Below, piece after piece: positions 1 through 12,300 of a stretch of DNA of 64,000 nt. The first letter of the stretch is position 1. Every line of letters begins with the position of its first letter. Source of the DNA: Argyresthia goedartella (Eukaryota > Arthropoda > Insecta > Lepidoptera > Argyresthiidae); NCBI GenBank assembly GCA_949825045.1, contig OX463808.1, positions 30,503,674 to 30,567,673 of the forward strand, read 5' to 3'. The notes under the pieces were generated by a model. The model was not told the origin of the DNA and ran no database searches. It saw only the letters and a program-made list of their open reading frames with translations. The position numbers and the translations under genes were made by a program.

Positions 1-213
1 GCACAGTCAGTGACTTGTCTGATGGGCTTACAATTATGATAAACATTTGAATTGTGTATAATTTCAGGTGGCTAAAATGTACAGGGTAATAAACAATACA
101 AAATCAGTCAATAACCTTCTTATCAGTAAATGAAACGTGACTAAATCAGAAAACAATGATTCACATAGTTATGAATCAGTGTTCTGCCTGTTATACATTG
201 CGGTTTGTTTCAG

Positions 214-358
214 GATACCGCAAGAGATCGTCGATAGGTGCGCGGCAATGAACGCCAAGTCGGAGATAATACAGTCACTGATCGACTCAATGAACAATCT
301 CGCTGAGATTATCAGCGATGTGGAGGATGCTTTGGCTGAATGCAAGAACTTTATTCAG
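214..358 (+). CDS. PTPN23: HD-PTP exon 1 of window (V domain, part 1)
   Basis: The acceptor ends in TTTGTTTCAG and the donor is CAG|GTAAAT. The exon starts at the third base of a codon and ends in phase 0, encoding 48 residues beginning IPQEIVDRCAAMNAKSEI and ending NFIQ. The helical, acidic and Leu-rich pattern fits the start of the ALIX/HD-PTP V domain, which binds YPXnL-type and ubiquitin partners in this family. The upstream ATG-initiated reading frame from 137 is only intron read-through. Confidence 0.8.
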
Positions 359-3300
359 GTAAATAATATATGGCAATGATATGAATACCTTTTATAGTTA
401 TTACTACTGTATTTCAGGAGCCTGCAAACCAATTATTGGTAATCCTATTACTCGTCGCCACAACTCTCAGGTTCTAGTTGTACATATTTTTAAAGGAGCG
501 GATATTGCTTGCACGGTACATGTTGACGTAACGGTCATGCTAGCTCGGTAATTTTCGTTAATTCATCTCAACATGTGCTTATTTGTAGGTATGGATGGGG
601 TGGGGTGACTTTAAATGGTAGTACCATACATATGTATAACTACACTACATACAGTTACCTTCACGTAAAAAGAACGCAGGCTTAAATACATTTTGTATGG
701 AATCCAGCGTTCTTTTTACGTGACGTGAACTGTACTACATATCGAAAGTGACAATAATTCACCGAGCAAGCGAAGCGTTCAGTTTCGAGATTGACCAAAA
801 ATGCCTTTTCATTCTGACTGTTCTCGCCTACAGGTCGCATTTTAAACTGATTTTGACTAAAATTGGCACACAAGTTCCTTGTTTTTTTTAATTTTTTGTC
901 GATCGCGATTTTTGATTGGGGGGGGAAATAGGGGGAAGTTTGCGGTAGCGTTATTTTTCGACGGATTTTATTAAAATTTGAGAGAGGAAACTAAGGACTT
1001 CATTCTACACAAGATGCTGCGAAACAGAAAACCATAAGGGGAGAGTGGAGGGGGAGGAAGTAACTGTAACTATGTTGTAGTTATCTACAACATAATTACA
1101 GGGGGGCCGAAAATACCTGGCTAGGGACCTGCATTTTCCGTGACTAATAGGCTACAATTTAAATAGGCAAATTCCCAAAATTCAGTCAATTTGAACAAAT
1201 AAATTTCAAACGACAGCCGTTCAAAGTTCCGTCATTTTGTCACTGACTGACTAAACATCAAAGTTCTAATGTACCTACTTCCAGCAGACCTACAAGCTTG
1301 AAATTTTAAACAAGCGAGGTCTACTGTTCTCACAGAACTACTAGTAAAGATTGTGTTCACTAAAAGTTGATAGTTTGTATGAACTCCTGCATGAATTTAA
1401 GGCAAAAAAAAACACTACAGCCTTTGAATTTGACATAATTCCTGTTTTAGATTTACTATACTAAATATACTCTTTAATTTGAGATATACATATTTAGTTC
1501 GCACTGGGCCTTTTTTTATAAATCTCCATTCCTAAGCCTCCGAATTACACCAACAGGAAGACACAGCCCAAGAGAAAGAATATCAAAAGTCGATGGGACC
1601 GCGTCCGCCCTCCATAGTGCAAACCGAGCTGTCCCGCGAATACAACAAATACCAGGAAGCTCACTCGAGGACTAACGAGAGCAACCAAGTACTGCATAAA
1701 GCGATGACGCTGCACATAGCTAACTTGAGGCTGTTGGCACAACCACTGGACTATCTGCAGGCGAAGATACCTAATGTTGAGAATATCGGTAAGTAGTTCA
1801 GTATTTTTGTACGCTAACCTTGTCCATTTGTGTTGTAGAGGTCGTCTGACAATGCTAAAGTAGCATTTTATAGCAATAGAGACTCAGCGATGGCAACTTT
1901 TTAATCACCATTTATAACAAGGCCTTAAATAATTAATTCATTGTATTTTTCTCTTTCTTTGTAGTGTGTGTTGTAACTGGGAATAATAGTAGTTTATGGA
2001 CTGATACATAATGGACGGCACTAAAACTCGCGATTAAGGCTCGTTTCATAGTTATATCACTCGAGAGTTTTAATGCCTAATTATGTATAGTTACATACAC
2101 TAGTTTATCTACACACATATCATAAGCTGTCTTTGATGTGTTGAGGAACCGCATGTTCGACCGGCATTGTGGCATTGATCATTGCTCTGCACTTGTTTAG
2201 CTTGTTCATTAGTACCAACTTCACAGAAAAACTAGGCGGCACGCAGGCGGGCGTCAGCGTTCGTAATTTGAATGTCATAATATGTCGAAATATTGATAAA
2301 TTATGGTCATATTGGATCATGACACTTAACTAACTCTCTAGACCGTTAATTAAATGCCGACGTTTAACCAAGTCACTAAAATTCCGTCAGACAAGTGAGG
2401 GAACGAAACGTTTAACGATTTGTCTAAACTGTCCTAGGCAACAAGACAAACAGTTGGTTGGCTAAATCAGCCACTTAACTAACTCTCTAGACCGTTAATT
2501 AAATGCCGACGTTTAACCAAGTCAGGCTTGGTTAAACGTCGGCATTCAATTAACGGTCTAGAGAGTTAATTAAGTGTCTGATTTAACCAACTAACCGCGA
2601 TATATATACATTTAAGTTATTTATCTATCTGTATAATGGCATATTGGACTGCTAGTCAATAAAGCTACTTTCTAGGAACTGTCAAAACGGTTATTTTGTT
2701 CTTGAGTTCTGTGAAATAGTATCTATATATTTTGAGACAAAATTGAGTTTATAAAATACAGCTGCTGGAAATATAAAATACTGATATTGTCAAGCCGTTT
2801 TGTACAGAATGCTTCAATTTCGGACATTTTCCTAGATGTATTTGACTAAATGTAGCACGTCAATGTCCCCACCAAGGGGCACAGGTCTTGCCGGAAGTAA
2901 TATTAAGCAATGCATTGAGCGATTGCCTGAACTACATCTTATGTTGCTTCATCCACAGTGGGTCTGGACCGCGAGACGATGCTCGAAATGCGTCGCGTGG
3001 TCGGCAAAGCCCGCGAGATGCAAGCCCAGCGCGACGCGCTCCTGCAAGAGCTTCGTGACGAGCTCACTGCGGACGACATCACGAGCACGCTGCTGGCACG
3101 CGCCTCGCAAGTGCCGGACGAAGAAATATTCGCGCAGGAGATAGAGAAACACACCCCTAAGGTTAGTTGAACACTACAGTTGTTTCGAACATTAAGATTG
3201 GGCGTATGTTGGGACGTAGGCCACGCAGATGTTTTTGCAAGGCAGGGCAGGCGACGACTTTATTTGCCGCGCGAGTTTGACGTGCCTTGCAAAAAGTATG

Positions 3301-6300
3301 TGGCCTGTGCCGCGTGCCTATCAGTAAGTGGAAGCCCAGCGTGACACGCTCTTGCAAGAGCTGCAGGATTAGCTCACAGCGGAAGTCATCAGGGGCACGC
3401 TGCTCGCACGCGACTCGCAGGTGCCGGACGACGACATATTCGCGCAAGAGATTGAGAAACATACGCCTGAGGCAGGCACACACATTGCTTCTGGCGCCAC
3501 ACTAGTATACCTGTGTCCGGGGAACCAGAAACAGTGCTGCACACATATACCGATGACATTTAATTAGCAGACCATATTTTGGGGAATGATAGTACCCATC
3601 AATATGAACAACTTGTCCAAAGTAACATATGGTCGCAAATGAAAAAAAAAATTCCATCAGTACATTGACCCGATCAGCTGATTGCAAGTAACTACGGGAG
3701 ACCAAAAATGTTTTTTCCTAGCGGCCATGTTTTTTGGGGAAAAAATTTCATAATGATGGTTACTATCATTTTCCAAAATTTTGTCATCTAATTAAATGTC
3801 GCCCTGCATAAACGTCCAGGGGTTTATTTTTCTTCCTCCCCAGTTAGAAGCCGGACCTCTCGCTTGGGAGGCAGAGCCTCGAACTGCAACGCCGCAGAGG
3901 TCGCCGCCAATTATATCGTATTTTCTTTCGCAGGTGAAAATAATCGAGCAGAACCTAGCGGCCCAGGAGAACATCATCAACCGGCTGACGTCGCTGTACG
4001 CCGCGTATGGCGAGTCGAGGCGCTTGCTGTCTGATGTGTTGAGGAAGCGCGAGGGGTTGATCAACGGTGAGTATAATTATTCTTAAACTACTTTAAACTT
4101 TACAAGAAAGAAACGTACAAAAATAAAGTAGCAGTGCCGTAAAATAAAGTTTGTCAAGAGGGTCAACTTCGGAACGTGAGATAATAAGTTGAAAACATCT
4201 TTATTTCGGCCTCCTTAATTTTGTACCAAAAGTCACGATAAATCACGTCTTAAGTTATTCATGGTCAAAAGTCTCAAAAATCGTTTTTTAGAAAATATCT
4301 CGCTTACTATGATTTGAATGATGATGGCATCGTTAGAAGCCGACGGACAAGCGCTCAAGTGCAATTCGAGGCGCGCGCCAATATCGCTATCTCTCCTAAT
4401 ATGGGTACTCCTGACGCGTGCGGGCGGAAAGCAAACCATGCGCCGCGCCCCGTGCTCCCCGCGCGGTATGGTGTCTGTGTGTGTGTGCGTCGGCGTGTCG
4501 TTCTTTGGAGCTGCTGCTGCCGCCACCACGGCCACCACCGCCGCCGCCGGAATAACAAGAAGTGTATAGATGAATTATACGAAATAATATTTTCCTTGTA
4601 TTTTTCTTTCCATTCGCGTTCTTACCCCTTGTTCCTTGGAGATAACTATAGTCACGTAACTAGTTATCTGTGAAGATTTTTTAGGTTTTGTGAAGGAATA
4701 GATTTTCTTCGCAGATAACTGTTAAAAATACAGTTATCGTTAATATATAGTTAGAAAAATGCAGAGAATAAATACAACCGGCCCCTGTGTCTCGCCTTTG
4801 TTGACTATGAGAAAGCATTTGACAGCGTAGAGCACTGGGCAGCGTTTCACTCTCTCCATCGTTGCGGAATTGACATGCGATACGTCGATATCCTCCGGGA
4901 GCTGTACAGGTCCGAGAAAATGCAGGTGCGCATGCATAGAAACACCGACTCTGTGACTATAGACCGGGGCGTCCGACAGGGTGACACTCTCTCACCCAAA
5001 TTATTCACCAATGTACTGGAGGATGAAGACGTTGGATTGGAGCGAGAGAGGCGTCAACAAAAACGGGGCGCTCATGTCGCATCTCAGGTTCGCGGATGAT
5101 CTCATTCTCGTCGCCGAATACGTCCTGAGCCGCTCTGAGAGATCTGAATGTCCAACATATGCTCGCAGAATTGCATGAACCTTCCCTGAAAGTCGGTCTC
5201 ATCAAGATCATGACTAATCGCTCTTTAAATGTACCGAACATAATTGTTGGCAACGACAACGAGATGGTCAGTCAGAGTGGTTACGTCTATCTTGGACATC
5301 GTTTATCCTTTGACCGCGATGCACAGGTGAAGGAGATCATCAGACGCGTCGGCTTGGGGTGGGCTGCTTTTGGGAAGCTAGACGAAGTATTTAAGTCCAA
5401 ACTACCACCCACAATGCCTTAAGACTAAGGTACATAACCAATGTGTCTTGCCTATCCTCACCTATGGAGCCGAAACATGGACGCTCACTAAGCAAATTAT
5501 ACACAAAATCAAGATGGCCCAACGAGAAATGGAGCGTTCCATGTTAGGTATCTCCCTCGTTGACCGCGTGCCAAATGTCGAAATTCGACGGAAGCGAAGG
5601 TCGAAGATGTAGGTAAGCGGATAACGAGACTGAGGTGGAGATGGGCGGGACACTTGGCTAGACGCCCGATGCTCCGACGATATACTAAAGTCGACAGAAT
5701 CTCAATGGATGCGGACGGCACAGGACCGTAGGGGTTGGCGCTATAGAGAAGAGGCCTATGCCCAGCAGTGGGTTGATGTGGGCTGAGCATGATCATAACT
5801 TTCTACAAGTTTCTATTGTTTCTTTTTGCCAGACATATATTTTCGCGTGTATAAAATTATACTACTAAAGTACGATCGCGGAGCAGGAAGAATTATTCGT
5901 TATTACCTGTCTCTGTCGCTTTCGCGTGAATATATTTGCATTTCTTTGAAAGAAAGTTACAAGTTACATGAACTATTTTACCGTTCTACATTTCATCTCC
6001 ACCGCTCCACAAAATGTAGTTGTGAGTTGACTTGTTTACGCGTGTAGGGGTGACGGGGAAGGGAAAGAGGCGCGGGGCGCGGAATGGGAGACAAAAAACA
6101 AAACCTGTTCTGGCCGCACCCCTTTCGCTGTATTTGGCATTTGCAATTAAATAAATAAATGATATTTTGCTCTAAAATTGCCATTTAAAATATTTTATAG
6201 TTTTACCATCTATAAAATATTTCATACACGTGGTTTGGAAATAATTTCTAAGTACCGAGTACTTAGAATTTATTTCCAAACCACGGAACAATATAGGTTT

Positions 6301-9300
6301 CAGGACCCTTATGATTTTATAAATCGATTCCTGTAGAATACAGAACTCTCTACAAATCCACGAAGAACTAACAATGAAAATATAAATTGAACTCAAGTAT
6401 TTACGATAAAATATGTATTTAACCCAAACCCCCGACCAAAACGGGCTTACCCGCACATGTGCGGTTAAATGTGCACAGTTGGTGTTTAACCAATCGGTTA
6501 AATACCGGCCTTATATCTCTAATCTGGACGCACACTTTTCTCTCTGGTTATTATTCATGCTTCCTACTCAGCACCCTCATGTTCTGATTCTCTTGTTTCC
6601 TCTCGCAGCTCTAATAACCTCATACGACACGTACTCCGAGCTGCTATCCAAATCTGGCAAGGGCGCGGAGTTCTATCGCAAGCTCGCGCACAACGTGGGC
6701 CAGCTGCAGGCGCGCCTGCGCAGCACGTGCCAGGTGCAGGCGGAGGAGAGGGAGCAGCTGCTCAACCCTTCAACTAATAGAGGTGACACTATATTTACAG
6801 TAAAATCAAGTAGTGCAGAACTACTTTACCCTCAGGACATTTTGTGAAATACAGCAAATTTAATTTAGCCAGCGAATACGGGGGCTACGAATATAACTAA
6901 TAACGAATCGCCCTTCCCCAGGTTCAGCCACCTCCCCCCCGGCCTCCAAGCACGCGTCCCCCGCGCCCCCCGCCGCGGACTCCCCCGCCCCCGCCCCCGC
7001 GGAGGGCTACACGCCCAAGCTGAAGGACTACCTGCCCTACATGAAGGGCAGGGGGTACGGTAGGGCCACGCCGCAAGGTGCGTTGTTTGTCGTTGATTAT
7101 GTCAGCTGTTAGATGGTTGGTCGAAAGTTGCCTGATAGAGTAAAGAACGTATACAAATAGTTGTTTTCCACAAGTAAAGTCTAGTTAGTGAATTACAAGA
7201 CCTATAAGAATGAACTACCTGACCTTAAAATTAATAGAAATAATTTTGTCCCTGCAGCCGAAGCGATGCCCGCCGAAGCTTACTATCCCGAAACGATATA
7301 CCCGACGTCCGTGAGGCCTGCGCCAGTCGGATCTGAAGGTAAATCCATAGAAAATCAAAGTATCCTTTTGACGTTTCTTCTTGAGCAGTTTTAAAAACTA
7401 TTTTCGTGTTTTCAGCAACCACAGACGCTCCTCCAATGCAATACCCAGACGGGTACGTTGCACAAAACCCGAACCAATATAACCCATACCCTCAGTACCC
7501 CACAAAGGATACCAACCTCTACAACCAACAGAATAACTATGGTTATCCAGTACCAAGCAGCGGTATTCCCTTCGAGCCGCCGAAAGAAGCTGATGGCATT
7601 GGATACAGCTCTGCATACACCCCACCACAGTTTTCAGGCCAAAGCGCAAATCCGCAATCCTACAACCCATATTATACAGCCACTCAACAAGATTCTGGCA
7701 CAGCAGTGACGGAAACCCAAGGGTACTATAACAATGTCAGCCAGGGGAACAGCCACTACAAACAAGAGAATGTGAACCCGAACCCAAGCCAATACAACCC
7801 TGCAAATGTTAACCAGGGGAATATGAATGCTCCTGGAATGAGCCAAAGCCAACCGAATCCCAATCCCCAGTACCAACAAGGTCAATACAACCCCGCAAGC
7901 AGCCAAGCCAATATGAATCCAAACACAAGTCAGTATAACGCTTATCAGTACGCTGCTTCACAGGCTGTACCATCACAGGCCACTCCAATACCTGAAGCAG
8001 TGTCTTCTATGTCCGCGTACAGCATGAATCAACCTGACTTATCATTAAGTTTCTCACAAATGAACGTGTCTGGCCCAAAACCGGCGGCTTTCGATCCACA
8101 AAGTGGCCACACGGATTACTCCCAAACATATTACAGTGTGGCATACCCAATGAATGCGTCAAGTCCGAATATGGCGACATACAGCCACGCACCGCATATG
8201 TCCATTACTAGCATGGTGCCATCACAGACGCCATCTGATTACAACGTTCAGAACTATCCTTACGGTTCTGCTGATCAAACAGTCCCAACCAGCATTAATC
8301 CTGCCGTAAATGCTGTCTCAAATCGATACACCGTGTCGGAACCAGCGTATAATTACGCCTCAACAAGTGGCTTTGAAAACTCAGCCCAGGGATACCCGAT
8401 TTTTACAAATGCTGATAACTCCGCAATATATTCTACCTCCAGCACAGTTTCTACTGTTCCACCTAGCTTGGGGCAACCCTACACATTCCCAGAGAGTGAC
8501 GGTATCAGTGCGGCGACCTTAGCCAACTTGGATGCCATTGACAAACCCATAAAATCGCACGTCACTGGGGAAGCACTGTCTGTGAACTATTTCCAACCAA
8601 ACGCTCAACAGTACCCAAGCGTAGCAAGCCCTATTACCAACTATGCAACTCCGACTGAGCAGAGAGTCCCCCAAAGCAACCAGTATTCAAACAACGAGCA
8701 ATCAAGTAGCAAGTTCGCACAACCCTCCCAAAATCACCCGGGTTATACCTTCAATGCCACGTCAGGCAGCTACGAATACAGTTACGGCTCTCAGAATTCG
8801 TACTCAAACTACAACCCTGCTCAAGCAATTCCGGACCCTAATGCAGAAGGTCAGAGTCGAGATCCAGGGGTATACACAAGTGCCGGAACCTACGCGACTG
8901 TTCAATCGCCATCAGAAAACCACCAGATAGTTCCAGAAGTTTCGAATCAAACTAATGAGATGTACTATAACAATCAGCAACAGTATGGCTACCAAACGAT
9001 GCAGCCGAATGATACGGTGCCAGACGCCCAGTCGCCGACGAACTATGGGGCCAATGTGAATCAGTCCACTTATGTGCATTCCATGCATTCGGGACATGGG
9101 CAGACTACAGGCGTCACTTACACTAACAATCAAGGTAAGTAGTTGTAAAGCACATCTAACAAAGTAAATTAAAACAATGTCGGTTGTAATGTTGTATTTA
9201 TAAAGGTACCTACTGTATTTGTATGGCTAATCTATAAACTAAAGTATTCGTTCTTCAAGCATGTTTTTCTTTCATGTATTTTTATCTGGCATCATTAGTC

Positions 9301-12300
9301 AATGTAAATCACACTGTAAAATTAGTATCACAATAAATATCTACAAAACTAACAAAAGTATTTTATTCCGTATTTCAGTATCAACTCCCGTAGACAATGT
9401 TCCGGAGGCACCTAATTTTAATCAAAGTACAGTCGGGAATAATCAAAGCGAGAATTATCAAAATGACTATCAAAATGTTCCACAAGGCTATCAGCATGGT
9501 AACCAAAGTGGCCAAAATGCTGAAAGCTACCAACTGGAAAATAACCAAAGTGCACCGAGTAGCTATCATAACCACACCAGCTACATTCAAGTTAACTACC
9601 CAAATGAAGCTTCCACCAGCAGCCAACCTGATAACCAAGATTTGCAAACCGTGCCTAACAGTTATCAACCTGAACCAAGTAACCACGAGGTTACCTCTGT
9701 ACCCCAAACTCCAGACCAACAACCAACGCCAAACCAAACATCGGAAGACAAACCTTCAGAACAAACCACCTTCGATCTCCTATCCGATATAGACTTCTCT
9801 GTTGAAATAAAACCTCTAGTGCCCGAAATCAAAGTACCTCAGATATCCGAAACTGCTGTTAAGAAACCTATTTACACACCCAAAGAAGTTCCAAAACCCG
9901 CGCCGCCTAAAGTTGAGGAGTTAATAAGACCTGCGAAGAAGGATCTGTTCTCTGATCCTGGGCTTATGAATAAGTTTACTCAAGAGGTGAAAAGTCTGCA
10001 GAAGTTTGTGGACTCAATGACCAGTAAGACTGTGGGTGGCGTGACGCTGTTGGATGCTAAGTGGAAGATTTTGCAAGATGTTCAGGCAAGACAATTTTTT
10101 CATCACCATTATATCATCCCCATGACTTCTCTTTTATGACATTCCTTCTGATACACTAAGGTTTTCTAAAGCTCTTGTTAGAGCTACTCGATCTGAGAGT
10201 TTCATTTGAAAATAAACTGTGTGCTTTTGTTGGTGTGTCATATAAATTTAGAGGTACTTTTTCCCTGTTACAGTCTAAAGAGAATATGAAGAGATCAAAG
10301 AACGTGGCGAAGAACCACACAAGCGGCAACATTGTGACGGAAGTTGTGCCCTTTGACGACTCTAGATTGATGCTCAAATCGAATCCTAACGCCTATATTA
10401 ATGCTTCTTGCTATAAGGTAGGTCTTAGCTGTTCTTAGACCGATTCCATTATGGTATATACATATTTAAGTTGATCTTCCTACGGGCATATTTAGCTCTA
10501 CTTCCACGGTTCTACCTAGTGAACTGTCAGCGTGGTACAATATAGAATATAACTATTTCTGGCTCGATTTTGATTTAATTTATTTTTTCTTGCAGCAACT
10601 AGCTCCATGGTGTATCCCCTTGGTGATATCCAAATGTCCGGCTGAGAACGAGCACGTCACCTTCTGGAAAGCAGTATTAGAGAACAAAATTAGCTGCATC
10701 GTCTGTTTACTTGGCGAAATTGAGGTAAGGATGCTTGTTTGTGAAAATAAAAGGGCTGTGCAGAAAAATCTATGCGATGGCATAGCATTACTAGCACTAT
10801 CTCTAAATAGCTTATATGTATACTCGACAAATTTTACTTAGACCTGTGTAGAATAATGTGGTCTTCGATCTTTGTGACCCAGGATGGTCTTTCGCGCTGC
10901 ACAGTGTGCATATCTTGTTGCTGAATTACTATTAACGATTGCCGTGTCGTGTTTGAATCATCGTCTATAAAAGTATATCACCAACTTTAATATTATAATA
11001 TGTTGTGGCCTTATAAAATTTATCATTTAATGAAATGGACAACCATGGTTGAATTAGAAAATTAATTGTTCGAAATATTTTGGGACAAAATACTGCGGCA
11101 GCTTAGGTGAAGACTAAAAATAGTCTTTTTGTTAGTTCAACATGTCAACATGTCAACAGCACGTAGTTCTGAATAAAAAATATTTTAGAAAGACATGATT
11201 TCATGAAATTCAACCCTTTCTGACCGTTTCATGATATGCTCGGTCAGATCATGAAATGATAAATTTTATGTCATGGCCGCCATGACATATAGAGAACGCC
11301 GCTTTACATTATAATGACATTCTTACAGATGCAAGGCAAGTGCTACTGGCCCACAGCGATAGGCCACACCCTTGACGTGGAAGGTATCAAGGTGACGCTG
11401 GAAGAGGCTTCGTGCAATGTGCACTGGACTGAGAGGAAACTGACGGTGACTGGAGGGAACGCTGTTGTTAGCGTAGCGCACTATCAGATCAACGTGTTCC
11501 CTGCCAAGTAAGTACAGAATCCTCACTGACTTAAACCCATATTCTTAGTCATTTCCTCGAGATTTCCTCGACTCGAAATCACTTGAGGAAATTTGTATGC
11601 TTAATTGATAAATGATGACGACTTGAGCGATTCCCTTCCTCGAGTCGAGGAATCAACTGACAAAGTCAAGGTACCTCTCGACCAGCCTTAAGGCGTCCTC
11701 AAAATCGACCCGAATGGCCGAGTCGGCAGTGACCCTGCCTACGAAGCCAAGGGTCCCGGGTTCGAGTCCCGGTGGGGGCAAATATTTGTTTGACGAGAAC
11801 GGATGTTTGTACCCTAGTCATGGTTGTTTATCTATATAAGTATAATATTTATCTATATAAGTATGTGTATCGTTGTCTAGTACCCAAGATACAGGGAATC
11901 CTAGTTTGGGGCTAGATCAATGTGTGTCAATAGTATCCAAGGTATTATTATTATTATTATTAAAATTGTAAACGATGCTTTCAACGCACTTCGTCGTCCA
12001 AGTTTAATCGTTATTTGTTCTTAAAAATGTTTGATGAAGAAGACTTTGAAGAGTTTATTGATTATGTTTTTGATGATCCGTACGACTACCCGACTCGACG
12101 TTATTTACGCGACGCTTTGAATCCATTGGAATGCTATAACGATACCGAGTTCCATAAAAGTTTCCGTTAGCCTAAAAGCCTAACACCGAATCAAAATCAA
12201 AGAGGGCTTCCTCCCATAATTCAGCTACTTATTGCTCTGAGATTTTATGCTATAGGAAACTTTCAGGTAATCAGATTACATGCACTGCTTTGTGCTTTGT

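Noticed and set aside
4314..4673. CpG-rich reading frames in HD-PTP intron 4 (Arg/His-rich on +, Ala-rich in another frame)
   Set aside because: No splice sites compatible with neighbouring exons, low-complexity (TG)n and (GCC)n content, and overlapping open frames on both strands. Composition explains the openness.
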